A stretch of DNA of 13,441 bases from Hyphomicrobiales bacterium (lineage in GTDB: Bacteria > Pseudomonadota > Alphaproteobacteria > Rhizobiales > Afifellaceae), in the NCBI GenBank assembly GCA_013812985.1, contig JACCSN010000816.1, positions 1 to 13,441 of the forward strand, in the 5' to 3' direction. Positions 1 through 7,239 of the stretch are shown in pieces; positions within the stretch are counted from its first letter, which is position 1; each line of letters begins with the position of its first letter. The translations under genes and the position numbers were made by a program. The notes beneath the pieces are model-generated. The model was not told the origin of the DNA and searched no databases. It worked only from the letters and a program-made list of their open reading frames with translations.

Positions 1-126
1 GGCATTTCCAGTCTCGCCGGTATAGCAGACGCGCTGAACAACCGCGGCATTCGCAGCGCCCGCGGCGGCCGGTGGTACGTTTCCACGGTTCAGAATCTTC
101 TCGCCAGGGCAGAGCGGCTGTGTTGA
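1..126 (+). CDS. Serine recombinase (resolvase), C-terminal end, cut by the window edge
   Basis: The frame is open from base 1 to TGA at 124-126 and encodes 41 residues. They read as the C-terminal DNA-binding end of a small resolvase/invertase-type serine recombinase: a helix-turn-helix-like IADALNNRGIRSARGG followed by RWYVSTVQNLLARA. Small resolvases of alphaproteobacteria typically end this way, with GIA..LN.RG..TARGG.W...V.NLL.R. The catalytic N-terminal domain would lie to the left of the window, so it cannot be said whether the gene is intact. It converges on the dihydroorotase gene, whose stop codon is 67 bp away. A separate N-terminal resolvase fragment at 8606-8656 on the same strand makes this piece interesting as an island boundary. 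Family assignment is fairly sure; completeness is unknown. Confidence 0.75.
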   Translation, partial: GISSLAGIADALNNRGIRSARGGRWYVSTVQNLLARAERLC

Positions 127-193
127 GCAAGGCTTTTACTAGGCGGGAAAGGCTTGCCTCACCTCCTGGATCAGGAAGTCTGCGGCCGCCAAT

Positions 194-1255
194 TCAGTGG
201 ACCGCCCCATGGAGAACAGACCAACGCAATCCGGAATCAGGCCTGAACACCCTGACCCGCTCCTCTCCACCCGCTGCAACGTCCGCAAAGACGCTTTCCT
301 CAGTAAATGTGCGTTGCAGCGTTATCGTATCGCCATTCGAAGGAAGCCGGTAGAAGGCCGGACCGCCGCGGGATGCGAAGGCCTCCAGCCGGTCCAGCGC
401 ATTCTCCTCTTCGAACACTTGAGCCAGGCAAGCAATCGCGACCGGCGCATTGAAAATGCCGGCGCAACCGCACTCCGCCTCCTTGGTGCTGACCGCGTGC
501 GGCGCGGAATCCGTGCCTAAGAAAAAGCGAGCGTCACCGGACGTTGCCGCCCGCCGAAGTGCCAGGCGGTGCTCTTCACGCTTAGCGATCGGGAGACAAT
601 AGAGATGCGGGCGGATACCGCCCCGGAATATGTCGGTCCTGTTGATCATCAAATGATGCGGCGTGATGGTCGCTCCCAATAAGCCGGAGCTGGCCTGGAC
701 GTAGTCCACGCCGTGTCTGGTCGTGACGTGTTCGAGCACCACCCGCAGTGCCGGGAACCGCCGCCGCAGGGGCTCCAGAACGCGCTCGATGAAAACGGCC
801 TCGCGGTCGAAGATGTCGACCTCGGGGTCGGTCACCTCGCCATGGACTAAGAGCGGGACGTCAAGCCTCTGCATCGTCTCGAGCACCTTCTCGACGCGAG
901 CTATGTCCTTGACGCCGTTGTCGGAGTTCGTCGTCGCGCCTGCCGGATAGAGCTTCACTGCGGTCAGCTCACCCGATTCCGCACCGGCATCGATCTCCGC
1001 CGGGTCGGTGTCTTCCGTCAGGTAGAGTGTCATCAGCGGGCGGAATGTGCCGGCCGCCGGCAATGCCGCCTCGATCCGGCGCCGATATGAGCGCAGATCC
1101 GCCAGCGTGCGTACGGGTGGTTTGAGGTTCGGCATGATGATCGCGCGGCCGAACAGAGATGATGTTGACGGCAACACGGCGCGCAGCATGCTCCCGTCCC
1201 GCAAGTGCAGGTGCCAGTCGTCCGGCCGGATAATCTGCAGGGTGCGCACGTTCAT
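194..1255 (-). CDS. pyrC: Class II dihydroorotase (PyrC-like), last gene of the orotate-utilisation operon
   Basis: The 353-residue protein has the normal length and layout of E. coli-type (class II) dihydroorotase, an amidohydrolase-fold zinc enzyme that interconverts dihydroorotate and N-carbamoyl-L-aspartate. Visible hallmarks are [10 protein letters not shown] (metal-binding His15 and His17, substrate-binding Arg19), [23 protein letters not shown] with Lys101 in the place of the carboxylated lysine, LLVHGE (His138), LEHVTT (His176) and GTDSAPH (Asp249, His253). The ATG at 1255 overlaps the TGA of the upstream amidase gene as ATGA, so translation is probably coupled. Biosynthetic pyrC genes do not normally sit with a transporter and a carbamoyl-amino-acid hydrolase. 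I infer that this copy runs in the ring-opening direction to degrade dihydroorotate. The family is near certain; the catabolic role rests on context. Confidence 0.93.
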   Translation of the reverse strand: MNVRTLQIIRPDDWHLHLRDGSMLRAVLPSTSSLFGRAIIMPNLKPPVRTLADLRSYRRRIEAALPAAGTFRPLMTLYLTEDTDPAEIDAGAESGELTAVKLYPAGATTNSDNGVKDIARVEKVLETMQRLDVPLLVHGEVTDPEVDIFDREAVFIERVLEPLRRRFPALRVVLEHVTTRHGVDYVQASSGLLGATITPHHLMINRTDIFRGGIRPHLYCLPIAKREEHRLALRRAATSGDARFFLGTDSAPHAVSTKEAECGCAGIFNAPVAIACLAQVFEEENALDRLEAFASRGGPAFYRLPSNGDTITLQRTFTEESVFADVAAGGEERVRVFRPDSGLRWSVLHGAVH

Positions 1256-2544
1256 CCGCTGAGGTCCATCGCCACTCTCCGCATGACGGCCACCGCGGCG
1301 ATGAGGTCGGCGGTGTCCATCTGTTCATTGGGATTGTGCGAGCCATTGGCATTGCGCACAAAGATCATTCCGGTGGGGATGCCCGCTTGCGCGAAGATCG
1401 CCGCGTCATGTCCGGCGCCGCTCGGCACGGGCTCGCCGGGCAGCCCCTCTGCCGCACAGGCGGCTTTGATGCGTTCGAAAATCCCGGCGTCGAGTTCGGC
1501 CGGTTCTGCCCTCACCAGATCATCGAAGACGAAACGGACCTTGCGGTCGCGTTCGATGATCCGGCATTCGGAGTGGAGCAGGCATTCGATCGCCGACAGC
1601 GTCGCCGGGTCCTGGCTGCGCGCCTCGAAACTAAAGGTCGTCTCGCCGGGGATGCGCGACATCGCGTGGTGCGCGGAGTTGGTGTGGAAGATGCCGGCAG
1701 TCAGGACGAGATCGCAGCCACCCTGCTGGATAATCGCCCAATGCTCGTCCATCCGCATGATCAGCTCAGCGGTTGCGAACACGGCGTCGCGTCGCAACCA
1801 GCGCGGCACGGCGCCCGAATGGCCGGCTTCGCCGATGCACTGGATGCCGCGGTGCCGGATGTTGCCGCGGATCCCCGTCACCGCCGCGATCGGCCAATCG
1901 CGCTCGATCAGTACGGGGCCCTGTTCGATGTGCAGCTCCAGAAAAAACTTCACTCGCGACGCGTCGATAAGCGACTCGCCTGCCGCGACACGGGCGACGT
2001 CGATGCCGACCGACCGCATGGCGTCCGCCAGGGTGGAGCCGCCGTCGCGCCGTGGGGTATTCAGCGATTTTGGGCTGAGTTGCCCGAGCAGCGCCTGCGA
2101 ACCCATGTAGGCTTGCCCAAACCAGGCGCTTTCCTCGCCCCGCAGCGCCAGAACGCGGACCGGAAGCCGCGGACGGAAGCCGTCGCGCTCCAGTTCTATA
2201 AGCGTGAGCAGAGCTGCCGCCACCCCTGCTAGGCCGTCGAAATTCCCGCCTTCGGGCACGGAATCAACATGCGAGCCGAGCAGGCCGCAGGGCGCGTTGG
2301 GATCATGGTCATGCGGGGCTGCGATCACCAAATTGGCGCCCGGATCGCGCCAGGTGTGGAGCTGGTGTTGCCGCGCGATGCCTTCGAGGTAGTCCAGAAC
2401 CCTCGTCTCGACCTCGCTAAATGCCGGTCGCGACACACCGGCCCTGTCCGGGGACATGGCCGCAACCTCCGCAAAAATCCTCTCCGCGAGCGGTGCGAAA
2501 CTGGACCGCCCGGTGGTTGGCGCGCGTTGCAAAACCACCCTCAT
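1252..2544 (-). CDS. M20-family Zn-dependent N-carbamoyl-amino-acid amidohydrolase (candidate ureidosuccinase)
   Basis: The 430-residue protein belongs to the hydantoinase/carbamoylase (allantoate amidohydrolase, beta-ureidopropionase) branch of peptidase family M20. Metal-ligand motifs are in order: [15 protein letters not shown] (His92, Asp103), RGEESAWFG (Glu137/138), LELHIEQGP (His205) and SHNPNEQ (His403), with SGAGHDAA before the last. The small dimerisation domain lies between the last two. Within the EE motif, Ser-Ala-Trp-Phe replaces the usual Gly-Ser-Arg-Phe. An ATG 15 nt further upstream (2559) is possible. I chose 2544 because it overlaps the pyrD stop as ATGA and has GGGAAG about 8 nt before it. 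Between a dihydroorotate dehydrogenase and a dihydroorotase, the obvious substrate is N-carbamoyl-L-aspartate, giving L-aspartate, CO2 and NH3. Family is sure; substrate is inferred. Allantoate or beta-ureidopropionate activity fits the neighbours less well. Confidence 0.88.
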   Translation of the reverse strand: MRVVLQRAPTTGRSSFAPLAERIFAEVAAMSPDRAGVSRPAFSEVETRVLDYLEGIARQHQLHTWRDPGANLVIAAPHDHDPNAPCGLLGSHVDSVPEGGNFDGLAGVAAALLTLIELERDGFRPRLPVRVLALRGEESAWFGQAYMGSQALLGQLSPKSLNTPRRDGGSTLADAMRSVGIDVARVAAGESLIDASRVKFFLELHIEQGPVLIERDWPIAAVTGIRGNIRHRGIQCIGEAGHSGAVPRWLRRDAVFATAELIMRMDEHWAIIQQGGCDLVLTAGIFHTNSAHHAMSRIPGETTFSFEARSQDPATLSAIECLLHSECRIIERDRKVRFVFDDLVRAEPAELDAGIFERIKAACAAEGLPGEPVPSGAGHDAAIFAQAGIPTGMIFVRNANGSHNPNEQMDTADLIAAVAVMRRVAMDLSG

Positions 2545-3482
2545 GCGATCGCTTCCCATTCCATTCCGCCATCGGCGCTAGGCGCGTTCAACGCTCCGAT
2601 GAGGTCGGTGAGCCTCTCGACGCCTTCCGCTCGGCAGAAAGCCTCCAAGCCGTCGATGACGGACAGCATGGCCGAGGGATGGAGAAACGTCGCCGTCCCG
2701 ACCTGCACGGCCCGGCAGCCGACGAAAAGATACTCCAGCGCGTCTTCCGCGGACATGATCCCGCCGCAGCCGATCACCGGGATCGCAACGGCGTGCACGC
2801 ATTGATACGCCATCCGCAACGTGATGGGCTTCACCGCCGGACCGGAAAGCCCGCCCATGGTCTTTCCCAGGGTGGCGCGTCGGGTGCGGATGTTCACGCT
2901 CATGGCCAGGATCGTGTTGGCGACGACTACGGCGTCTGCGCCTCCCGCTTCGGCGGCCTGCGCCACTTCGGCCACCTCGCCGGTGTTCGGGGTCAACTTT
3001 GCCCAGAGTGGGAGATCGGTCGACGACCGCAGCTTCCTCATGACGTTCAGCGTCGGTTCGGGGCGCATTGCGAAGGCGCGGCCGTGATCTTCGAGATTGG
3101 GGCAGGAAATGTTGACCTCGATAGCCGCGACGCCGGGCGCTGAAACCAGGCTGCAGAGTTCGGCAAAGCCATCCGGGGTGTTCGCCGAGATCGACAGCAC
3201 AAGCGGCGCCCGCCGTCCCAGATATCGGGGCACGTCCTGGTCCATGAATTTCTGGGCGCCCTTGGAGGGGATGCCGATCGAATTCAGCATGCCGCCGGCG
3301 ACCTCCGCCACCCGCGGCGTCGGATTGCCCAGCCGTTTCTCGCGGGTGATTGTCTTGGTCACCAGGGCCCCGAGGCGGTCGAGATCCATGACCGTGGACA
3401 GTTCATGCGAGAACGTGCCGGAAGCGGGCATCACGGGATTGGCGAGCCGCAAGCCGCCGCAATCCACCGAGAGATCTACCAT
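2541..3482 (-). CDS. pyrD: Dihydroorotate dehydrogenase type 1B, catalytic subunit (PyrD/PyrDB-like)
   Basis: The 313-residue FMN TIM-barrel protein matches the catalytic subunit of NAD-linked type 1B dihydroorotate dehydrogenase. Visible motifs are GALVTKTITREKRLGNPTPR, GGMLNSIGIP, VNISCPNLED with the active-site base Cys127, WAKLTPN, GGLSGPAVKP and the FMN-phosphate loop IPVIGCGGIMSAEDALE followed by VQVGTA. The open frame extends 38 codons upstream, but the Met at 3482 gives the family's normal N-terminus (MVDLSVDCGGLRLANPV) with AGGA 9 nt before it. The start lies 7 nt inside the end of pyrK, as expected for two subunits of one complex. The usual IGLQNPG is IGIPSKG here and NT..GMAID is NTILAMSVN, so it is a divergent member. 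With PyrK it can exchange electrons with NAD(H), which allows orotate reduction. PreA-type dihydropyrimidine dehydrogenase was considered less likely. Confidence 0.9.
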   Translation of the reverse strand: MVDLSVDCGGLRLANPVMPASGTFSHELSTVMDLDRLGALVTKTITREKRLGNPTPRVAEVAGGMLNSIGIPSKGAQKFMDQDVPRYLGRRAPLVLSISANTPDGFAELCSLVSAPGVAAIEVNISCPNLEDHGRAFAMRPEPTLNVMRKLRSSTDLPLWAKLTPNTGEVAEVAQAAEAGGADAVVVANTILAMSVNIRTRRATLGKTMGGLSGPAVKPITLRMAYQCVHAVAIPVIGCGGIMSAEDALEYLFVGCRAVQVGTATFLHPSAMLSVIDGLEAFCRAEGVERLTDLIGALNAPSADGGMEWEAIA

Positions 3483-4318
3483 GACAAGGCATCCTGGAGA
3501 GGAAAGACCGGCCCCTCGCAACAGACCCGGCGGTGAACGATGTCCCCACCCTCGCGAAACGACCGCACGCAGCAGAAGCACATGCCGAGTCCGCACGCCA
3601 TCTGCTGTTCCATAGCGACCTCGCCGAAAAGCCCGAAGCGCTCGGCCACCCGCTGGGCGGCCAGCATCAGGCGGTTGGAGCCGCAGATGTAGATGGCGCC
3701 AAGACGGCCCTGGTCGTGCAGCTCTTCAAGCAGCCTTTCGACGGCATCGACGCCGGAATTGCCCTCGGCGTCGGTCACGGTAAGGACTTCGGCGCTGTCC
3801 GCCCGCATCTGCTCCACCGACATCAGGAACGCGGGCGCCCGCGCGCTCAGGATCGCGGTGACCGGGTGCCCGCGCCCGCGTGCCCAGGGCACCAGCGGCC
3901 CCATCGTGGCGAGCCCGACGCCGCGGGCGAGGACCACGATCGGCGTTCCTCCGGGCGGTACGGAAAAGCCGATGCCGAGCGGACCCAGGATGTTGAACGT
4001 GTCGCCCGGCGCCAGCGTCGCCATCGTGGCCGTGCCGCGCCCGGTCACCTTGTAGAGGAACGCCAGCCGCGCATTCTCCGGGTCGATGCGAAAGATGCTC
4101 ATCGGCCGCCGGAAGAACGGCTGCAGCTGACCGTGCTGCGGGCACAGGAGATGGAAGAACTGCCCGGGGACGGCCCGCGTCGCTTCGGGAGGCACATCGA
4201 GAACCAGGAGCCGGTACTCCGCGTTCACCAGGTCGTTGGAGACGACGCGCGTGTCGTATTCCGCGGCAGTGCGGCGGGGGCTGGCCGAAAGTCCGGAATC
4301 GGGAAGCTTGGACAGCAT
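3476..4318 (-). CDS. pyrK: PyrK-like dihydroorotate dehydrogenase electron-transfer subunit (FAD, 2Fe-2S)
   Basis: The 280-residue protein has the ferredoxin-reductase layout of PyrK: an FAD-binding barrel with RRPMSIFRID (about 70-79), a nucleotide-binding domain starting at IVVLARGVGLATMGPL (about 127-142), and a C-terminal 2Fe-2S segment. The cluster motif is ACGLGMCFCC...RRVCCEGPVF; the likely ligands are Cys242, Cys247, Cys250 and Cys266, the PyrK spacing C-x4-C-x2-C-x15-C. The usual GGG(V/I)G pyridine-nucleotide loop reads ARGVG. It passes electrons between NAD(H) and the FMN of the PyrD subunit in the cytoplasm. The start has AAGGA 5 nt upstream and lies 15 nt after the dctM stop; the end overlaps pyrD by 7 nt. 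PyrK is rare where a quinone-linked class 2 PyrD serves biosynthesis, as is usual in proteobacteria, which supports a special role. Confidence 0.9.
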   Translation of the reverse strand: MLSKLPDSGLSASPRRTAAEYDTRVVSNDLVNAEYRLLVLDVPPEATRAVPGQFFHLLCPQHGQLQPFFRRPMSIFRIDPENARLAFLYKVTGRGTATMATLAPGDTFNILGPLGIGFSVPPGGTPIVVLARGVGLATMGPLVPWARGRGHPVTAILSARAPAFLMSVEQMRADSAEVLTVTDAEGNSGVDAVERLLEELHDQGRLGAIYICGSNRLMLAAQRVAERFGLFGEVAMEQQMACGLGMCFCCVRSFREGGDIVHRRVCCEGPVFPLQDALSW

Positions 4319-4333
4319 GGATGTCCTTCGCGC

Positions 4334-5617
4334 TCAGCCCAGGATCAGCCTGGGCAGGAACGTCGACAAGGCCGGGACATAAGTGACTACGATGAGGGTC
4401 AGGATGTTGATCACGATGAACGGCCCGACCCCGGCAATGATCGTCGCGACCGGCTTGTTCAGCGTCGTGGACGCCACGAAGATGTCGAGCCCGAAAGGCG
4501 GCGTGATCATCCCGATGCAGATGTTCAGGCAGACAATCAGCCCGAAATGGATCGGATCGATCCCGAAGGCCTGCGCCACCGGGAACAGCGCCGGGACGAG
4601 GACGAGCAGCGCGGAATTTGGGTCGATGAACATCCCGGCGATCAGGAACAGCACGTTCACGATCAGCAGGAAGACGATCCAATTGGCCTCGATGTCCTGC
4701 ATGAAGGCGATAACGAAGCCCGGCAGCTGGGCCAGCGTGATGAAATAGGAGACCAGGCTTCCCATGGCGAGCAGAACGAAGATCACCGAATTGGTGATCG
4801 CCGCCTGGCTGGCGACCCTGAACAATCCGGCGAAGCTCAGTTCGCGGTAGACGACCGTCTCCACCAGCAGAGCATAGACGACGCTGACGGCCGCAGCCTC
4901 CGTCGCCGTGAAGATGCCGCCATAGATGCCGCCGAGGATGATGACCGGAAGCCCGAGCGCCCATCCGGCGCTGCCGACCGTCCTGAGGCGCTCGCTGAGA
5001 GGCGGCGGCGCTGTCCCGACCCGCTTCGATCGGATGCTGTCGAGCATGACATAGGCAGAGAATGCGAGGGCCAGGAAGATCCCGATCACCAAGCCCCCGG
5101 CAAACAGGCCGGTGATGGACGTGCCGGTGAGCCAGCCATAGATGATGAGGGTGATCGACGGCGGGATCAGCAGCGCCGTTTCGGCCGACGCCACGATCAA
5201 TCCGAGCGAGAAGCGCTCGCGATAGCCGGCCTTGATCAGCTCCGGATACATGATTCGCCCAAGTGCGGCGACCGTCGCCGGAGCGGAGCCCGAGACGGAC
5301 CCGAAAGCCGCGCAGGCGGCGATGGTCGTATGGCCTATGCCGCCGGACCGATGACCCAAGAACACCTTGACGAGATTTGCAAGGTCGCGCGCGATGCGGC
5401 CGCTTGCCATGATCTCCGCCGCAAAAATGAAGAACGGGATCGCCAGGAGGGTGGAGTGGTTCACGCCCCCGACGATCTTCTGGCCGATGACGACGTTGGG
5501 CAGCCCGGAAAAGAACAGGTATTTCGTGATCAGCCCCGGGATACCCAGCACGAGAAGCATCTCGAAGCCGAGGAACAGAAGCGCCATCGCAAAGATGAAG
5601 ATGCCGGCGACGAGCAC
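4334..5617 (-). CDS. dctM: TRAP transporter large permease (DctM family)
   Basis: The 427-residue, very hydrophobic protein with about a dozen membrane segments is the ion-coupled transport subunit of a TRAP carrier. Typical DctM signatures are present: IPFFIFAAEIMASGRIARDL, GGIGHTTIAACAAFGSVSGSAPATVAALG, IVASAETALLIPPS and MITPPFGLDIFVAS. Length is normal for the family. It starts at GTG (5617), three bases after the small-permease stop, with a GGAAAGG ribosome site about 6 nt upstream. The next downstream Met would remove most of the first membrane helix. It is followed 15 nt later by pyrK, so the transporter and the pyrimidine enzymes are one transcription unit. TRAP carriers take up organic acids; orotate or dihydroorotate is the natural inference from the neighbours, but the sequence does not prove the ligand. 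Confidence 0.93.
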   Translation of the reverse strand: MLVAGIFIFAMALLFLGFEMLLVLGIPGLITKYLFFSGLPNVVIGQKIVGGVNHSTLLAIPFFIFAAEIMASGRIARDLANLVKVFLGHRSGGIGHTTIAACAAFGSVSGSAPATVAALGRIMYPELIKAGYRERFSLGLIVASAETALLIPPSITLIIYGWLTGTSITGLFAGGLVIGIFLALAFSAYVMLDSIRSKRVGTAPPPLSERLRTVGSAGWALGLPVIILGGIYGGIFTATEAAAVSVVYALLVETVVYRELSFAGLFRVASQAAITNSVIFVLLAMGSLVSYFITLAQLPGFVIAFMQDIEANWIVFLLIVNVLFLIAGMFIDPNSALLVLVPALFPVAQAFGIDPIHFGLIVCLNICIGMITPPFGLDIFVASTTLNKPVATIIAGVGPFIVINILTLIVVTYVPALSTFLPRLILG

Positions 5618-5620
5618 GGG

Positions 5621-6157
5621 CTACCTTTCCGGCGCGGAGGACGCCGGGTCCGGCTCGGAAAACACCGCTTCGCTGAACCACCGTTCGTCCAGAAGCCCGA
5701 AAAGGCTCGCCGCATAGCGCAGCGCCAGGAGCGCGAAGCCCACCGGCAGCGCCAGATAGAGGAGCCCCGCGGAAATGCCCAGCGTCGGACTGCGTTGTCC
5801 CGTCGCGAAGATGAGCCGGGTAATCTCGATGCCGATCCAGGCGACATAGAGGCAGAATGCCAGCCCGGCGATGTCGATGCACTTGCGGAGGACCTGCTGA
5901 AGGCCCGGACCGAGGCGATCGAGATAGGCGGCCATCGCGATGTGCTTGCCCTGCTGCAGCGCGATGCCCAGTCCGAGAAAGATCATCCAGACGAGGAGAT
6001 AGCGTGTCGCTTCGTCAACCCAGGCGATGTTCTGGGCGAGGTCCGGCGACACTTCGCGCAGAAGCACCGCGCCGCTGTAGAAGACGACCATCACCAGGAG
6101 GATCGTCCCAAGCAGCGCCTGTTCGAGGCGCGCGAGCCACCGCAACCCAATGGACAT
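5621..6157 (-). CDS. dctQ: TRAP transporter small permease (DctQ family)
   Basis: The 178-residue protein has about four hydrophobic segments (roughly residues 12-33, 50-65, 90-110 and 130-155) and the DctQ-type stretch NIAWVDEATRYLLVWMIFLG followed by GKHIAMAAYLDRL. This subunit sits in the inner membrane and joins the large permease to form the TRAP translocation unit. The start at 6157 has GGAAAG about 8 nt upstream. It lies 62 nt downstream of the binding-protein gene, and that gap holds a strong perfect hairpin (6183-6211). The next gene, dctM, begins three bases after its stop. Confidence is high from family pattern and position; the hydrophilic, proline-rich C-terminus is unremarkable. 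Confidence 0.9.
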   Translation of the reverse strand: MSIGLRWLARLEQALLGTILLVMVVFYSGAVLLREVSPDLAQNIAWVDEATRYLLVWMIFLGLGIALQQGKHIAMAAYLDRLGPGLQQVLRKCIDIAGLAFCLYVAWIGIEITRLIFATGQRSPTLGISAGLLYLALPVGFALLALRYAASLFGLLDERWFSEAVFSEPDPASSAPER

Positions 6158-6182
6158 CGTGTGCTTTCCAGCGAACAGCGAT

Positions 6183-6211
6183 CAAGCCGGGGCGCGAGAC
6201 GCCCCGGCTTG
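6183..6211 (-). promoter_or_regulatory. Perfect 12-bp stem-loop between dctP and dctQ
   Basis: CAAGCCGGGGCG at 6183-6194 is the exact reverse complement of 6200-6211, leaving a 5-nt loop. In the minus-strand transcript the hairpin begins 9 nt after the binding-protein stop and is followed by GATCGCTG rather than a U-run, so it is not a classic intrinsic terminator. Hairpins in this position in transport operons usually protect the upstream message or cause partial termination, so that the periplasmic binding protein is made in excess over the membrane subunits. The structure is seen directly; that function is inferred. Confidence 0.75.
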
Positions 6212-6219
6212 GACCCGGA

Positions 6220-7239
6220 TCATCCGCCGACGACCTGCTCGTATTGCTGTTCGTAGGTCTCGATGATCTTCTGACCGGCTTCCCCGGCGGGCTGGAGGTA
6301 GGCGTCGCGCGCGCGGGGATACATCACCTCGCGGAGGCTGGCGCGCTCCGCCTCGGTCAGCTCGCGGACATTCATGCCGCCCACGGTCAGGGCTTCCAGG
6401 GCCTTGTCCTGCGACGCCTCCTTGATCTCTTCCACCTGCGGACGGATTTCCTCGAACGCCTCGGCGATGACCTGACGGTGCTCCTCCGGGAGAGAGTTCC
6501 ACCAAGCGGGATTGAAGAGCACGACATCCTCGTTGGCGCCGTGACCGGAGACCAGCAGATTGTCTTGGACCTCGTTGTACTTCATCGTGGCGATCGTATC
6601 GAGGGCGTTTTCCTGGCCGTCGACGACGCCGGTCTGCAGTGCCGTGTAGAGCTCGCCGAAGGGCAGCGCCACTGCGGAGGCGCCGACTGCATTGAACTGC
6701 TCCATGAGCACGGGCGAATCCATTACCCGGAAGCGCTGGCCGCCGAAGGCCTCAACGTTGTCGAGCGGCTTGTTGGACGTGAAGCTCTTGCGGCCATTCG
6801 GCCAGATTGCGACCGCTTCGAAGCCGAGCGGCTCGAAGCTGGCAAGTACCGCTTCGCCGAAGGCGCCGTTACGAAGGTCGGCCGCTTTTTGGAGGTCGGC
6901 GGGGTAAAGGAAGGGAATATCGAGCACGGATACCGCAGGATTGAACCCGGCGAGGAAAGCCGCCGGCGAGACCGTTCCTTCCATCAGGCCGAGTTGCACG
7001 CCTTCGTTCATCTCGCGCGCCTGGCCGAGCTGCCCGGCCGGGAAGAGCTGGAATTCCACCGCGCCGTTTGTCCGTTCCTTCACCAGCTGGGCGACTTTCT
7101 CAAGCCCCTGGTGGCGAGCCTGCTGTGCCGATTCCAAATGCCCGATGCGGGCAGTGAACTCTTGGCTGGACGCTGTTTCTGCGAGAAGCGCCGCTGCGGT
7201 AAGCAGGCCGAGGCTGCAGGCGAATCGCAGAGCGGTCAT
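6220..7239 (-). CDS. dctP: TRAP transporter substrate-binding protein (DctP family)
   Basis: The mature reading is 339 residues from the ATG at 7239, preceded by AAGGA about 7 nt away. The frame stays open far upstream, but only this start gives a Sec signal peptide (MTALRFACSLGLLTAAALLA, cleavage probably near residue 25). The body matches DctP periplasmic receptors: ARIGHLESAQQARHQGLEK, FQLFPAGQLGQAREMNEGVQLG, VSVLDIPFLY, GGQRFRVMDSPV and LPFGELYTALQTGVVDGQENAL. Arg171 is the expected carboxylate-clamping arginine of TRAP receptors, so the ligand is an organic acid. It is the first gene of the operon. From the enzymes downstream I infer orotate or another pyrimidine-derived carboxylate as ligand; other acids remain possible. 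The TRAP family call is secure. Confidence 0.93.
   Translation of the reverse strand: MTALRFACSLGLLTAAALLAETASSQEFTARIGHLESAQQARHQGLEKVAQLVKERTNGAVEFQLFPAGQLGQAREMNEGVQLGLMEGTVSPAAFLAGFNPAVSVLDIPFLYPADLQKAADLRNGAFGEAVLASFEPLGFEAVAIWPNGRKSFTSNKPLDNVEAFGGQRFRVMDSPVLMEQFNAVGASAVALPFGELYTALQTGVVDGQENALDTIATMKYNEVQDNLLVSGHGANEDVVLFNPAWWNSLPEEHRQVIAEAFEEIRPQVEEIKEASQDKALEALTVGGMNVRELTEAERASLREVMYPRARDAYLQPAGEAGQKIIETYEQQYEQVVGG

Noticed and set aside
127..193. A bidirectional terminator between the left resolvase and pyrC.
   Set aside because: GCAAG and CTTGC can pair for only 5 bp across a long loop, and no T-run follows on either strand.
194..4318. Reading the enzyme block as reductive uracil/thymine degradation (PreA/PreT, dihydropyrimidinase, beta-ureidopropionase).
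   Set aside because: The ring-opening enzyme is a class II dihydroorotase ([18 protein letters not shown]), not a dihydropyrimidinase. The redox pair is PyrK/PyrD type 1B with NISCPN and the C-x4-C-x2-C cluster, not PreT/PreA with ferredoxin domains.
3726..5882. A 718-codon open frame on the minus strand.
   Set aside because: It is a shifted frame of the same TRAP and pyrK genes, rich in Arg/Ala/Gly/His and without domains.
6183..6211. Intrinsic terminator after dctP.
   Set aside because: The stem is strong, but no U-run follows on the minus strand, and the operon clearly continues into dctQ and dctM.
3533..6256. A 907-codon open frame on the plus strand.
   Set aside because: It lies antisense to pyrK, dctM and dctQ, all with clear family signatures. 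Its translation is a low-complexity mix of Arg, Asp, Gln, Glu and His, typical of the reverse frame of GC-rich membrane-protein genes.
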